Assembly: GCA_002339675.1 (NCBI GenBank)
Contig: DDKB01000014.1
Coordinates: forward strand, 62,001-126,000
Length of the DNA: 64,000 nucleotides
Direction of reading: 5' to 3'
From: Stutzerimonas stutzeri
GTDB lineage: Bacteria > Pseudomonadota > Gammaproteobacteria > Pseudomonadales > Pseudomonadaceae
Shown: positions 16,313-26,600 of the stretch, piece by piece
Numbering within the stretch: the first letter of the stretch is position 1
How the letters are laid out: every line of letters begins with the position of its first letter
Program-made: the position numbers and the translations under genes
Notes under the pieces: generated by a model
Database searches by the model: none
What the model saw: only the letters and a program-made list of their open reading frames with translations
Told to the model about the DNA's origin: nothing

Positions 16313-17722
16313 TCAGAAGGACCGAAGCATGCGGCCCAGCAGGGCCATTGCCGCTTCGCTGCGCGCATCCCAGGGATAGCCATGGTTGAGCCGCGCACAG
16401 TTGCGGAAGCGGCGGGTGGCCGAGAATATCGGGCCGGGCGCCAGGCTGATGCCTTGGGCAAGCGCCAGTTGCAGCAATTGCAGCGAGTCGACGGCTTCGG
16501 GAAATTCGAACCAGAGAAAGTAGCCTCCGCCTGGCCGGGTCACCCGCGTGCTGGTGGGAAAGTGCCGGGCAGCGCTGGCAAGCATGTCACCCTGCTGGCG
16601 CTCCAGGGCGTGACGCAATTTGCGCAGATGGCGGTCGTAGCCACCGTGCTGCAGGTAATCGGCGATGGCCGCCTGCGCCGGCAGCGAGGGGGAAAGGGTC
16701 GTCATCAATTTGAGCCGGCTGATTCGCTCTGCGAAGCGTCCGCCAGCGACCCAGCCGATGCGATAGCCTGGCGCCAGGCTCTTGGAAAAGGAGCCGCAGT
16801 GCATCACCAGCCCGTCGCGATCGTGGCTTTTCACCGGCCGCGGCGGTTCACGCGTGAAATACAGTTCGGCGTACACATCGTCCTCGATCAACGGTACCTG
16901 ATGGCGCTGCAACAGTGCGTACAGGCGCTGTTTCTGCGCCTCGCCCATGCTCGCGCCGAGCGGGTTCTGCAGGCTGCTCATGAACCAGCAAGCCTTGATC
17001 GGCAGGTGTTCCAGGCTGCCGGCGAGGATGTCCAGATCGATGCCGTCGCGTGGATGGACGGGAATTTCCACGGCCTTGAGCTTGAGCCGTTCGAGTACTT
17101 GCAAGGTGGCGTAGAAGGCCGGTGCCTCGATGGCGACCAGATCGCCCGGCTCGGTAACCACCTGCAGGCAGAGGTTCAGGGCTTCCATCGCGCCGGTGGT
17201 GATGACCAGTTCATCCATGGGTAGCATCACGCCGCCAAGCATGTAGCGCAGGGCGATCTGCCGGCGCAGCGCGGGGTTGCCGCTGGTCATCTCGGCAACC
17301 ACATCGCTCGCCGGCATCTCGCGCACCGTCTGCGCCATTGAGCGCGCAAGGCGCTGCAACGGAAACAGCTCGGGGCTAGGAAAGGCCGAACCGAATGGCA
17401 CGGTGTCCGGATCGCGCAGCGAGGCGAGTACGGAAAACACCAGCTCACTGACCGCAACATCGGTGGTCTCGCTCAGCCTCGGGCTGATTTCCGGCTCGGG
17501 CAAGGCCCGCTGCGCGTGCTCGCGAACGAAGTAGCCGGAGCGGGGCCGCGCCTGGATCAGGCCGCGATCCTCCAGCAGGTAGTAGGCCTGAAACACAGTC
17601 GCCGGGCTGACCCCGTAGGTCCGACTGGCGTGGCGCACCGACGGCACGCGCGCTCCTGGCCCAAGCACCCCGTTGCGGATCAGTTCGGCGATTTCGTCGG
17701 CAAATTTCTCGTAGCGCTTCAT
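16313..17722 (-). CDS. MocR-type GntR regulator with aminotransferase domain
   Basis: A 469-residue regulator. The N-terminal winged helix of the GntR family (KFADEIAELIRNG, then VPSVRHASRTYGVSPATVFQ) is joined to a type I PLP aminotransferase domain with the PLP lysine in CGSFSKSLAPGYRIG and the Asp of LIEDDVYAELYF. Members bind PLP or an amino-acid adduct and usually control a neighbouring metabolic gene. I chose the ATG at 17720-17722 (MKRYEKFADEIAE). A longer frame would overlap the end of ccoG by 59 nt, and homologous proteins begin at MKRYEKF. The flanking genes are ccoG and nhaA, with no obvious aminotransferase or pyridoxine gene, so the target is not evident here. Confidence 0.88.
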   Translation of the reverse strand: MKRYEKFADEIAELIRNGVLGPGARVPSVRHASRTYGVSPATVFQAYYLLEDRGLIQARPRSGYFVREHAQRALPEPEISPRLSETTDVAVSELVFSVLASLRDPDTVPFGSAFPSPELFPLQRLARSMAQTVREMPASDVVAEMTSGNPALRRQIALRYMLGGVMLPMDELVITTGAMEALNLCLQVVTEPGDLVAIEAPAFYATLQVLERLKLKAVEIPVHPRDGIDLDILAGSLEHLPIKACWFMSSLQNPLGASMGEAQKQRLYALLQRHQVPLIEDDVYAELYFTREPPRPVKSHDRDGLVMHCGSFSKSLAPGYRIGWVAGGRFAERISRLKLMTTLSPSLPAQAAIADYLQHGGYDRHLRKLRHALERQQGDMLASAARHFPTSTRVTRPGGGYFLWFEFPEAVDSLQLLQLALAQGISLAPGPIFSATRRFRNCARLNHGYPWDARSEAAMALLGRMLRSF

Positions 17723-17774
17723 CGTGTCCGATCGCATCCTGTCGGGCCGGCCAAGGTCTGCCGTAGCGGCCATC

Positions 17775-19181
17775 CTATCGAACCCCGGGGGCGATGAAAG
17801 TGCTCGAGGTGGCGACCCGGCTCGCCGGGTCATGACGGTCGGTCACAGTAAAGCGCGGCGCGCGAGGCGGCTCCCGGCGGTCGACCCAGGCCACGCTCAC
17901 CGGCAGGTTGGCGATTTCACCAGGCGCCAGGCTGATCGCGTCTGGACCCTGCAGCGCGAACGGCCCGTCCGCCAGGCCGATGTGGTAATCGCGGCGCTGC
18001 TGCGTCTTGTTGATGACCTTGAGGCTGTACATGTTCTCGATCTGCCCCTGCATGTTCTCGCGGTAGAGCGTGCGGTCGCGGGTCACGTCCAGCGACAGCA
18101 GCGGCCGCTCGACCAGCGCCCAGGTGAAGCCTGCGAGCATCAGCAGCAGCGCGGCGGCATAGCCGAGCAGGCGCGGTCGCAGGAGCCGCGTGCGCCCGCC
18201 TTGCAGGGCGCGCTCGGAGCTGTAGCGCACCAGCCCTCGGGCATAGCCCATCTTGTCCATCACGCTGTCGCAGGCATCGATGCAGGCGCCGCAGCCAATG
18301 CAGTCGAGCTGCAGGCCGTCGCGGATATCGATGCCGGTGGGGCAGACCTGCACGCACAGGGTGCAGTCGACGCAGTCGCCCAGGGCCAGCGCTCGCGGAT
18401 CGGCTTCCCGGCGACGGGCACCGCGCGGCTCGCCACGCGCCGCGTCGTAGGCGACAGTGAGCGTATCGGCATCGAACATCACGCTCTGAAAGCGCGAGTA
18501 GGGGCACATGTGCAGGCAGACCTGCTCGCGCAGCCAGCCGGCGTTGAGGTAGGTCGCGGCGGCGAAACAGAACACCCAGAACGCGGTGCCGGGGTCGACC
18601 TGCATGTGCGCCAGGTCGACTACCAGTTGGCGCACCGGGGTGAAGTAGCCAACAAAGGCGATTGCCGTCGCCAGGCTGATAGCCAGCCAGAGCGTGTGTT
18701 TGGCGGCGCGGCGCAGCAGCTTGCCGAGCCGCCAGGGAGCGGCATCCAGCCGGATGCGCTGGCTGCGGTCGCCTTCGGTGATGCGCTCCGCCCACATGAA
18801 TATCCAGGTCCAGGTGCTCTGCGGGCAGGCGTAACCGCACCAGACACGGCCGGCCAGCACGGTGATGAAGAACAGTCCGAAGGCAGCGATGATCAACAGC
18901 GCTGACAGAAGGATGAAATCCTGCGGCCAGAACGTCGTGCTGAACACGTGGAACTGCTGTTTACCGAGGTCCCACAGCACGGCCTGGCGGCCTTCCCAAT
19001 TCAGCCACTGGGTGCCGAAGTAGAGCAGCAGCAGAAAACCGGCGCCGAACAGGCGCAGGGTGCGGAACAGTCCGGCCATGTGTCGCGTGTGGATCGCACC
19101 GCCCGCTTGCGCGGGCGTCAGACGGACGGGTTGGCGCGGATCGAGGGTGTCGAGAAGTGTGGCCGGGATGCGGTCGGTCAT
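17775..19181 (-). CDS. ccoG: CcoG/RdxA/FixG-type ferredoxin-like membrane protein
   Basis: A 468-residue membrane iron-sulfur protein used in cbb3 cytochrome c oxidase assembly, where it is thought to reduce copper for the active site. It has about five TM helices, the paired motifs CGYACPQSTWTWIF and CLHMCPYSRFQSVMFD, two 4Fe-4S ferredoxin motifs (CVDCTLCVQVCPTG and CIGCGACIDACDSVMDKMGY), and a C-terminal Ig-like domain. The ATG is at 19179-19181. The usual partners (ccoNOPQ upstream, ccoHIS downstream) are absent, so this copy stands alone. No FNR/Anr box of the TTGAT-N4-ATCAA type was found in its upstream region. Confidence 0.92.
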   Translation of the reverse strand: MTDRIPATLLDTLDPRQPVRLTPAQAGGAIHTRHMAGLFRTLRLFGAGFLLLLYFGTQWLNWEGRQAVLWDLGKQQFHVFSTTFWPQDFILLSALLIIAAFGLFFITVLAGRVWCGYACPQSTWTWIFMWAERITEGDRSQRIRLDAAPWRLGKLLRRAAKHTLWLAISLATAIAFVGYFTPVRQLVVDLAHMQVDPGTAFWVFCFAAATYLNAGWLREQVCLHMCPYSRFQSVMFDADTLTVAYDAARGEPRGARRREADPRALALGDCVDCTLCVQVCPTGIDIRDGLQLDCIGCGACIDACDSVMDKMGYARGLVRYSSERALQGGRTRLLRPRLLGYAAALLLMLAGFTWALVERPLLSLDVTRDRTLYRENMQGQIENMYSLKVINKTQQRRDYHIGLADGPFALQGPDAISLAPGEIANLPVSVAWVDRREPPRAPRFTVTDRHDPASRVATSSTFIAPGVR

Positions 19182-19571
19182 GGGTATCGCCCCTATCAGG
19201 CTGAATCAGGCGGCGCCGATGATCGGGGCAACGGGCCTGGCATGACAGGCTCAGGTCTTTCAGAAAAATACGGATCAGATGGCGCGTCTGCTCGCTTGGC
19301 ATGGCTCCGGCGTGAGGATCGAAGCTGCACGCGGCAGCCGCTCTGCGCTTTGGCAGCGACCGCATTGAGCGCGGGCAGACACCAGGCCACTTGTCTGCGA
19401 CGCCAGGCCACAGGGTGAACAGCGGCTGATCTGGTTTTTTTGCATTCATCTGCACCTGTTTCGTGACAGGCCGGGCAGGCGATAGTCGCCCAGGTGCCGC
19501 CGGTGCGTGCCGTCGGGGCCCTTTCCCTGCATGATTGCCGGTTCCGTCGTACCGCTTAATAGGACCCCCTG
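19182..19571. other. 390-nt divergent intergenic region between ccoG and lrgA
   Basis: No convincing gene is present. A small inverted repeat GGCGA-TAG-TCGCC lies at 19478-19490. A weak promoter-like pair, TTGCCG (19535-19540) and TAATAG (19557-19562) 16 nt apart, precedes lrgA, whose AGGA ribosome site is at 19561-19564. No Anr/FNR site was recognised for ccoG. Confidence 0.5.
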
Positions 19572-19937
19572 ATGATTCTCAAAGGCCTGACCTGGCTGGT
19601 CGTACTGCAGCTGCTTGGCAGCGTTATCCATTTGTCGTTGGTACCTGCGCTGCCGGGCCCGATCATCGGCATGCTGCTGCTGTTCGGCCTGATGTTGTTG
19701 CGCCGCGGGATTCCCGAGCCGGTGGAAAAGACGGCCGCGCTGCTTTTGCAATACCTGCCGCTGCTGCTAATCGTCCCCGCAGCGGGGATCATGACCAGCA
19801 GCGAGGCGCTGCTCGCGGACCTGCCGGCCATCGCGGCCGGTCTGGTGTTGTCGCTGATCGTGACCGTGCCGTTCTGCGGCTGGCTGATGCAGCGGCTGAT
19901 TCGCCGCCTCGAGCGCCGTCAGGCGGACCAGGCATGA
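19572..19937 (+). CDS. lrgA: LrgA/CidA-family holin-like membrane protein
   Basis: A 121-residue inner-membrane protein with four hydrophobic segments and the family stretch LVPALPGPIIGMLLLFGLML near residues 23-42. LrgA/CidA proteins are holin-like and affect murein hydrolase activity, export of small metabolites and programmed lysis; exact roles in Gram-negatives are unsettled. The ATG has AGGA 7 nt upstream. It overlaps lrgB by 4 nt (ATGA), so the pair is translationally coupled. LrgA and CidA cannot be told apart from sequence alone. Confidence 0.9.
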   Translation: MILKGLTWLVVLQLLGSVIHLSLVPALPGPIIGMLLLFGLMLLRRGIPEPVEKTAALLLQYLPLLLIVPAAGIMTSSEALLADLPAIAAGLVLSLIVTVPFCGWLMQRLIRRLERRQADQA

Positions 19938-20644
19938 GCGGGGTCGACTGGCAGGGCGTCTGGACGCTGACGCGCGAGCATCCGCTGTTTTCCGTGGCCC
20001 TGACATTGATCGCCTTCCAGCTGGCGCTGGCGTTGTATCGGCGCAGCGGCTGGCTGGTCCTGCAACCGGTGATGGTGGGCATGCTGCTGGTCGTAGGCAC
20101 CCTGAGCCTGCGCGGTATCGACTACGCAAGCTACCGCGCCGATGCGTCGATGATCGCTGTACTGGTTGGCCCGGCGACGGTGGCGCTCGCGGTGCCGCTG
20201 TACCGCCACGTCAGGCGCATCCAGCAGCTGTTCTGGCCGATCCTCATCACCCTGGTCAGCGGCGGCGTGCTGGGCGTGGTCCTGACGTTGGTCATCGCCG
20301 GCGCGCTGGGCGCGGACCTGAGTGTGTTGATGAGCCTGTCACCCAAGGCCGCGACCATGCCCATCGCGATGCTGGTGGCCGAACAGCTGGGTGGCCTGGC
20401 GTCCCTGGCGGCGGTCTTCGTGATGCTGACCGGTGTGATCGGTACGGCCCTGGGCCCATTGCTGCTCGGCTGGGCCGGGGTCGAACATCCCGCTGCCCGA
20501 GGCCTGAGCTACGGGATCAACGCCCATGCCATCGGTACGGCGCGGGCCCTGGAGGAGGGCGATGAGTGCGGCGCCTTCGCTGCGCTGGGCATGAGCCTGC
20601 TGGGCATACTCATCGCCCTGTTCCTGCCGTTGGCATTGGGCTGA
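19934..20644 (+). CDS. lrgB: LrgB/CidB-family membrane protein
   Basis: A 236-residue partner of LrgA, with six to eight hydrophobic segments. The family core is clear: VLVGPATVALAVPLYR near residue 75, LSPKAATMPIAML near 137, and GINAHAIGTARALEEG near 195. I start it at the ATG overlapping the lrgA stop (19934-19937) rather than at the longer open frame. LrgB/CidB/YohK proteins form paired membrane systems with LrgA and have been linked to glycolate or pyruvate export and cell lysis control; which applies here is unknown. Confidence 0.9.
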   Translation: MSGVDWQGVWTLTREHPLFSVALTLIAFQLALALYRRSGWLVLQPVMVGMLLVVGTLSLRGIDYASYRADASMIAVLVGPATVALAVPLYRHVRRIQQLFWPILITLVSGGVLGVVLTLVIAGALGADLSVLMSLSPKAATMPIAMLVAEQLGGLASLAAVFVMLTGVIGTALGPLLLGWAGVEHPAARGLSYGINAHAIGTARALEEGDECGAFAALGMSLLGILIALFLPLALG

Positions 20645-20717
20645 TCGGCGTCGTCGGCGCTGTTGCGCCCCGCGGATCTACGCCTAGGCTTAGGACTCGT
20701 CCTCCAGGAGCGGTCCC

Positions 20718-21593
20718 ATGTTCGAGCAGTTCCAGCGTAGCGAGTGCCAGGTCAATGGCGTGCGGATCCATTATCGCAAGGGTGGCAGTGGGCCGCCCCT
20801 GCTCCTGTTGCATGGCTATCCCCAGACCCACGTGATCTGGCACCGGATCGCCGACCAGCTGGCCGAGCGATTCACCGTGGTCGCGGCGGACCTGCGCGGC
20901 TACGGCGACAGCAGCAAGCCCGAAGGCGGCGCCGATCACCTGGCCTACAGCAAGCGCGAGATGGCGCGGGATCAGGTCGAGCTGATGCGCAGCCTGGGTT
21001 TCGGGCGCTTCGACGTCCTCGCCCATGACCGTGGTGCGCGGGTCAGCCATCGGCTGGCGATGGACCATCCACAGGCCGTGCGACGGCTGATCCTGCTGGA
21101 TATCGCGCCGACCCTGGCGATGTACAGCCAGACCGACGAGACCTTCGCGCGTGCCTACTGGCATTGGTTCTTCCTCATTCGCCCGGCGCCGCTGCCGGAA
21201 ACCCTGCTTGAGGCCGACCCGGAGCTGGTGCTGCGCACCGCCGTGGCCACGCGTGCCGACCATGTGCAGCCCTTCAGCGAGCAGGCCTATGCCGAATACC
21301 TGCGCTGCATGAAGCTGCCCGGCACCGCGCACGCGTTCTGCGAGGACTACCGTGCCAGCGCCGGGATCGATCTCGAGCACGATCGCGAGGACCGCGCCGC
21401 CGGGCGGCTGATCGACGCGCCGTTGCTGGTGCTCTGGGGTGCCCATGGCGTGGTGCAACGCTGCTTCGACCCCCTGCGGGAATGGCGTGCCGTTGCGCGC
21501 GATGTGCGGGGCGAGGCACTACCGGCGGGCCACTACCTGCCCGAGGAGGTGCCCGAGGCGGTGCTGGCGCAGACCCTGGCCTTTCTGGCCTGA
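20718..21593 (+). CDS. Alpha/beta hydrolase, haloacetate (fluoroacetate) dehalogenase type
   Basis: A 291-residue cytoplasmic hydrolase predicted to displace halide from haloacetates through an Asp-ester intermediate. The fluoroacetate dehalogenase signature is complete: nucleophile D104 with R105 and R108 in HDRGAR (the Arg pair binds carboxylate), D128 in LLDIAPT, the halide pocket H149-W150 in YWHWFF with Y211, and the general base H272 in AGHYLPEE. These positions match those I recall for the Burkholderia FA1 enzyme almost number for number. The oxyanion motif HGYPQT is at 32-37. The start ATG has CAGGAG upstream. Pirin and WrbA genes follow in the same direction. The family is confident; activity on C-F bonds needs testing, and epoxide hydrolase-like relatives share the fold. 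Confidence 0.85.
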   Translation: MFEQFQRSECQVNGVRIHYRKGGSGPPLLLLHGYPQTHVIWHRIADQLAERFTVVAADLRGYGDSSKPEGGADHLAYSKREMARDQVELMRSLGFGRFDVLAHDRGARVSHRLAMDHPQAVRRLILLDIAPTLAMYSQTDETFARAYWHWFFLIRPAPLPETLLEADPELVLRTAVATRADHVQPFSEQAYAEYLRCMKLPGTAHAFCEDYRASAGIDLEHDREDRAAGRLIDAPLLVLWGAHGVVQRCFDPLREWRAVARDVRGEALPAGHYLPEEVPEAVLAQTLAFLA

Positions 21594-21728
21594 GCCTACT
21601 CATATCGGCTGGGTCGATTGGTTAGTACGGAAATATCCAACCATCGAGCGGAGGATCGGATAGAAGATCGTCTCATCCGCAGCCAGCGCGCCCCGCGCTG
21701 CGCCGTTGACCAGACAGAGGCCTGCCAC

Positions 21729-22427
21729 ATGATCGAGATTCGTCCCCGCGCCGACCTGGGCGCTGCCCAGCACGGGTGGCTGGATGCCCGCCACCATTTT
21801 TCCTTTGCCGACTACCATGATCCGGCGCACATGCACTGGGGGCACCTGCGGGTCTGGAACGATGACCGTATCGCCCCGCACTCGGGGTTCCCGACGCACC
21901 CGCACCGCGACATGGAGATCATCACCTACGTACGCAAGGGGGCGATTACTCACGAGGACAGTCTCGGCAATCGCGGCCGAACGGTGGCCGGCGACGTGCA
22001 GGTGATGAGCGCGGGTACGGGTATCGCGCACAGCGAATACAACCTGGAAGACGAGCACAGCGAGCTCTTTCAGATCTGGATCTACCCGGACCAGACCGGC
22101 CTGCCACCCGCCTGGGGTACCCGTCCATTCCCGGCTGGCGACCGCGCGGGGCGCTTCGTCGCGTTGGCCAGCGGCATGCCCGGCGACGGCGATGCGCTAC
22201 CGATCCGGGCTGATGCACGGCTCTGCGCGGCGACACTTTCTGCCGGTCAGGTTGCCGAATACGAGATCGCCGCGGGCCGCCGGGTCTACCTGGTGCCTGC
22301 CAGCGGCCTGCTCGAGATCGACGGCCGGCAGGCTGCCGCCGGCGACGGCGTGGCCGTACGCGACGAGACACGGTTGCGCATCACCGCGCTGCAAGACACC
22401 GAGGTCGTACTGGTGGATGTGCGCTGA
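21729..22427 (+). CDS. Pirin-family bicupin protein
   Basis: A 232-residue iron-binding bicupin. The metal ligands match human pirin in both type and number: H57 and H59 in [10 protein letters not shown]101 and E103 in GIAHSEYN. Bacterial pirins include quercetin dioxygenases and redox-linked regulators, so function is not fixed by sequence. I chose the ATG at 21729 ([11 protein letters not shown]) since the longer frame enters non-conserved sequence. It lies 135 nt after the dehalogenase gene and 58 nt before wrbA, a flavoprotein quinone reductase, which suggests a shared role in quinone or electrophile stress. A 34-nt imperfect dyad sits upstream at 21614-21647. Confidence 0.9.
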   Translation: MIEIRPRADLGAAQHGWLDARHHFSFADYHDPAHMHWGHLRVWNDDRIAPHSGFPTHPHRDMEIITYVRKGAITHEDSLGNRGRTVAGDVQVMSAGTGIAHSEYNLEDEHSELFQIWIYPDQTGLPPAWGTRPFPAGDRAGRFVALASGMPGDGDALPIRADARLCAATLSAGQVAEYEIAAGRRVYLVPASGLLEIDGRQAAAGDGVAVRDETRLRITALQDTEVVLVDVR

Positions 22428-22485
22428 GCGCAGCCGCATCGACCCGGTTCCATCCGCATCACTACCCGAAAGAGGAATGATCCAA

Positions 22486-23085
22486 ATGGCGAAGATTCTC
22501 GTGCTCTACCACTCGATGTACGGCCACATCGAAACCATGGCCAATGCGGTCGCCGAAGGTGCACGCCGCGTCGACGGCGCCGATGTCACGATCAAGCGCG
22601 TACCGGAAACCATGCCGGCGGACGCGTTCAAAAATGCCGGTGGCAAGGTCGACCAGCAAGCGCCCGAAGCCAGTCCGGCGGAGCTGGCCGACTATGATGC
22701 GATCATCGTCGGCACGCCCACGCGCTTCGGCAACATGTCCAGCCAGATGCGGACCTTCTTCGACCAGACTGGCGGCCTCTGGGCCAAGGGCGCGCTGCAC
22801 GGCAAGGTAGCGAGCGTGTTTACCTCCACCGGCACCGGTGGCGGCCAGGAGATGACCATCACCTCCACCTGGACCACCCTGGCGCACCACGGCATGGTCA
22901 TCGTGCCGACCGGCTATGGCATCGGCGAATTCTTCGACATTTCGGCCGTCAACGGCGGCACGCCCTACGGTGCGTCGACCATTGCCGGTGGCGACGGCTC
23001 GCGGCAGCCGTCGAACAAGGAGCTGACTATCGCCCGTTACCAGGGCGAGCTGGTAGCCAAGCTGGCAAACAAGCTGTTCGGCTGA
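22486..23085 (+). CDS. wrbA: NAD(P)H:quinone oxidoreductase, WrbA type
   Basis: A 199-residue flavodoxin-like FMN protein that reduces quinones by two electrons, protecting against semiquinones and oxygen radicals. The phosphate loop [14 protein letters not shown] is at the N-terminus, with [20 protein letters not shown] and [12 protein letters not shown] as further FMN contacts, and the length equals E. coli WrbA (198). The ATG at 22486 has AGAGGA 9 nt upstream; an in-frame ATG at 22477 abuts that site and is unlikely. It is 58 nt downstream of pirin, so co-transcription is plausible. Confidence 0.95.
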   Translation: MAKILVLYHSMYGHIETMANAVAEGARRVDGADVTIKRVPETMPADAFKNAGGKVDQQAPEASPAELADYDAIIVGTPTRFGNMSSQMRTFFDQTGGLWAKGALHGKVASVFTSTGTGGGQEMTITSTWTTLAHHGMVIVPTGYGIGEFFDISAVNGGTPYGASTIAGGDGSRQPSNKELTIARYQGELVAKLANKLFG

Positions 23086-23136
23086 CGGGTGGCGAGGCGC
23101 CGGGGCGTGTTTAGCGCTGCCCCGGGTTCAACGCGT

Positions 23137-23625
23137 TCAGGGTGCCTGGAGCAGCAGCGCGTACATCAGCTCATCGACATAGCCGTCATCCGCCGCGCGC
23201 TTGTAGGCAGCGCGCTGGCGGCCTTCGTATTCGAAACCAAGGCGCTGGTAGAAGGCGATGGCGCGCGGGTTGTCCGCTTCGACGGTCAGCTCTACCCGGC
23301 GAATGCCGGCCCGCCGCAGCCGCTCGATCGCATCCCTCAGCATGGCACCGGCCACGCCGCGCCCGTGCATCGCTGGCGCGACGGCCAGGGTGCCGAGGTA
23401 CGCGACGTGGGCCGCCCGGCCAACGTGGCGGCGTAGCTGGTAGAAACCCTGCACCTGTCCGGCGACTTCGTAGACGTAGAAACCACCGCTCTCGAACAGC
23501 GGATCGAACACCCGGGCGAAGGCATCACGGGGCAGCGGGTCGTGGCCCAGAAAGGGCACCACCTGGGGGGCCATGTAGATGGCGTAGACGCGCTCGATGT
23601 CGCTGGGAATTGTCAGGCGGCGCAT
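23137..23625 (-). CDS. GNAT-family N-acetyltransferase
   Basis: A 162-residue acetyl-CoA-dependent acetyltransferase. Motif A is visible as AVAPAMHGRGVAGAML (residues about 85-100), followed by motif B in NPRAIAFYQRLGFEYEGRQR. The C-terminal half resembles L-amino-acid or PhnO-like acetyltransferases, but the substrate cannot be named. The ATG at 23623-23625 is preceded by GGAGGA on its strand. It starts 25 nt after the stop of the SNF2 helicase gene, so it is probably the last gene of the mfd-helicase-GNAT unit. Confidence 0.88.
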   Translation of the reverse strand: MRRLTIPSDIERVYAIYMAPQVVPFLGHDPLPRDAFARVFDPLFESGGFYVYEVAGQVQGFYQLRRHVGRAAHVAYLGTLAVAPAMHGRGVAGAMLRDAIERLRRAGIRRVELTVEADNPRAIAFYQRLGFEYEGRQRAAYKRAADDGYVDELMYALLLQAP

Positions 23626-23650
23626 GGCCGATCGTCCTCCGACTATGAGT

Positions 23651-26600
23651 TCAGGGCAGCGGGGCGAACAGCGCCTCAATGTCGTCCGGTTCCAGTTGCC
23701 AGCCGTCGTGTGGCTCCGCATCGAGCAGGCCCGAGGCCAGCGCAGCCTTGCGCTGCTGCAGCTGCTGGATCTTTTCCTCGACGGTGTCGCGTGCGATCAG
23801 CTTGTAGACGAACACCGGCTTGTCCTGGCCAAGGCGATGCGCGCGGTCGGTCGCCTGGTTTTCTGCGGCCGGGTTCCACCAGGGATCGTAATGGATCACC
23901 GTGTCGGCGGCGGTCAGGTTGAGGCCGGTGCCGCCGGCTTTCAGGCTGATCAGAAACAACGGCACCTCGCCGTTCTGGAAGCGCTGTACCGGGGTGCGTC
24001 GGTCCTGCGTGTCCCCAGTGAGGCGCACATAGTGTATGGCGCGGGCCTTCAGCTCGTCCTCGATCAGCGCCAGCATCGAGGTGAACTGGGAAAACAGCAG
24101 GATACGGCGGCCTTCGGCGAGCTGCTCGGTGAGCATTTCCATCAGGCTGTCGAGCTTGCCGGACGGGCTACCGCGCAGCGCCTGCTCGCCCTTGACCAGG
24201 CGCAGGTCGCAGCACACCTGGCGCAGCTTGAGCAGCGCATCAAGGATCACGATCTGGCTGCGCGCCAAGCCCTTGCGGTCGATTTCCGCACGGATCTTGC
24301 CGTCCATTGCCAGGCGCACGGTTTCATAGAGGTCGCGCTGCGCCGGGCTCAGCTCGACCCAGTGCACCATTTCGGTCTTGGCCGGCAACTCGTGCGCCAC
24401 CTGCTCCTTGCGCCTGCGCAGCAGGAAGGGCCTGATCCGCGCCACGAGGTGCTGCAGCCGGTCGCGGTCGCCGTGTTTTTCGATGGGCGTGCGGTATTCC
24501 CGGGTGAAGCGCTTGGCGTCACCCAGCCAGCCCGGCATCAGGAAATGAAACAGCGACCAGAGTTCGCCCAGGTGATTTTCCAGCGGAGTGCCGGTCAGGC
24601 ACAGCCGTTGCCGCGCGTTCAGGCGTCTGGCGGCCTGGGCGGCCTTGCTGGTGGCGTTCTTGATGTGCTGCGCTTCATCGAGCACGACCAGGTGCAGCGG
24701 CGTGGCAGCGAGCCGCTCGATATCCCGGGGCAGGAGGGCATAGGTGGTCAATAGCAGATCGAATCGATCTAGCTGGCTGAAATACTGTTGGCGTGCGGCG
24801 CCGTGCAGCGTGGCGATTTTGAGGCTTGGAACGAAACGCGCCGCCTCGTCCTGCCAGTTGGGGATCAGACTGGTCGGCATCACCACCAGCGACGGCCGGT
24901 CCATGCGGCCCGACTGTTTTTCCAGCAGCAGGTGAGCAAGCGTCTGCAGCGTCTTGCCCAGCCCCATGTCATCGCCCAGCACACCGCCGATGCCCAGATC
25001 GCGCAGCGTCTGCATCCAGCGCAATCCGTCCAGCTGATAAGGTCGCAAGTCGGCCAGTAGCCCGTCCGGCGCGGTAATCGTCTGCTGGCGAAAGTCACGC
25101 AGGCGTTGCGCGAAATCACGCAGCTGTTCGCCTCCCTGCCATTGCAGCGGCAGACCTTCGAGCTGCGCCAGCCGTGCGGCATCGGCGCGTCCGAGGCGAA
25201 GATGTTCCTCGCCGGTCGGCGTGTCGTGCAGATAGAGTTCGGAGAGTGTCGAAAGAATCGGCTTCAGCCGTCCGAACGGAAGGACCACCTGGACCGGTGG
25301 GCCGTCGGCGCCATGGCGTTTGTCGAGCTGCACGCGCAAGGTGTCCTCGTCGTCACGCTGAGCCAATGCCTGTGCCGACAGCAGGGCCGGGTTGCGCCGG
25401 ATCAAACCGAGCAGAACCGGCAGCAGGCTGATCCGTTCGCCATCGACGACAATACCCAGCTCGAGGTCGAACCAACTGTGTTCGGGGGCATCGTCCACCT
25501 CGACATACCAGCCTTCCACTGGCGTGAGGTCGTAGGCAAAACCAGGGTGCACCTGGATCTGCCAGCCCTGTTCTTGCAGGGCCGGCAGCTGCGTCTGGGC
25601 GAACCGCAGCCAGGCAGCCTCGCTGGGCAGCTCGAACATTTCCGCCGAGTCCTTTGGCAGCGCCTGGCTCTGGCGCAGCGCCGGCTGGAACCCAAGCGCC
25701 CTGAGCTGTTGACGCAGGGCCTGCTCGGCGTCGGGCTGGCGCAGGATGCCAAGTACGCGCCCGCCCTCGAGATGACGGACGCGCTGGCCGGGGCGAAATT
25801 TGCCATGCACGGCGGTCGTGCCGTAGACGAAACTCAGCCCGGCGCGATGCTGATGTTCGCCGGCCATGCGCCCGCTGGCCGGCTGGTAGCTGACAGCGTG
25901 ATGGCTACCAAGGCTGAGCCGCGGGACCGGTGCGATGTCGTCAACCAGCTCTTCCACCGTGCGTGCCGGGGCCGGTAGCTGCGGGGCGATCTCGTTGAGC
26001 GTGAGGCTGAACAGTGCCGCCTGGGCGGATGGCACCGAGGGGGCTTCGAGCAGGTGGCGAGCCAGCGGCGCCGGAAGGCTGTGATCGATTACACCGACTT
26101 CATTCTCCTGAAGGTCGAGGTAATACAACGGGTCGACTGCGGTCAGCAATGTGCCAAGGCCTTCGGTCATGACCAGCTCGGGCTGGTAGCTGCCGTCGGG
26201 CTGCAGGCTCCAGTTGAAACGCGCCGGACGCGAACGGCCCGCCGCCAGTGCCGGGCGGTCGGCAGCGAGGTGGGCGCGGCCGGTCTCGAGGATCAGGCGC
26301 AGGGTCTCGCCGCCATTCTCGCCGGCCAGCTGGAAACCGTGGCCATGCAGCCGGTTCAGCGACGCCAGCGCGGCGATCCGCAGATCCAGCGGCTGCATGA
26401 AGCCAGGCTGCCGGAAGCTGGCTTCGCGCATGCCATGGTAGGGGTGCCATTCGCCGGGATTGCCGTCGTCGCGCAGGCGCACCTTGTAGGTCTGCACGTT
26501 GACGTCACCCTGCAGCAGGTAATGCAGGCTCCAGCCCTGGCCGGGATTCGGTTCGCTGCCCAAGGCGTTGGGCAGTTGCGACAGCCACTGCTCAAGCGCT

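Noticed and set aside
19182..19571. Anr/FNR box controlling ccoG
   Set aside because: No TTGAT-N4-ATCAA-like site was found on reading both strands; CTGAT half-sites lack a matching partner.
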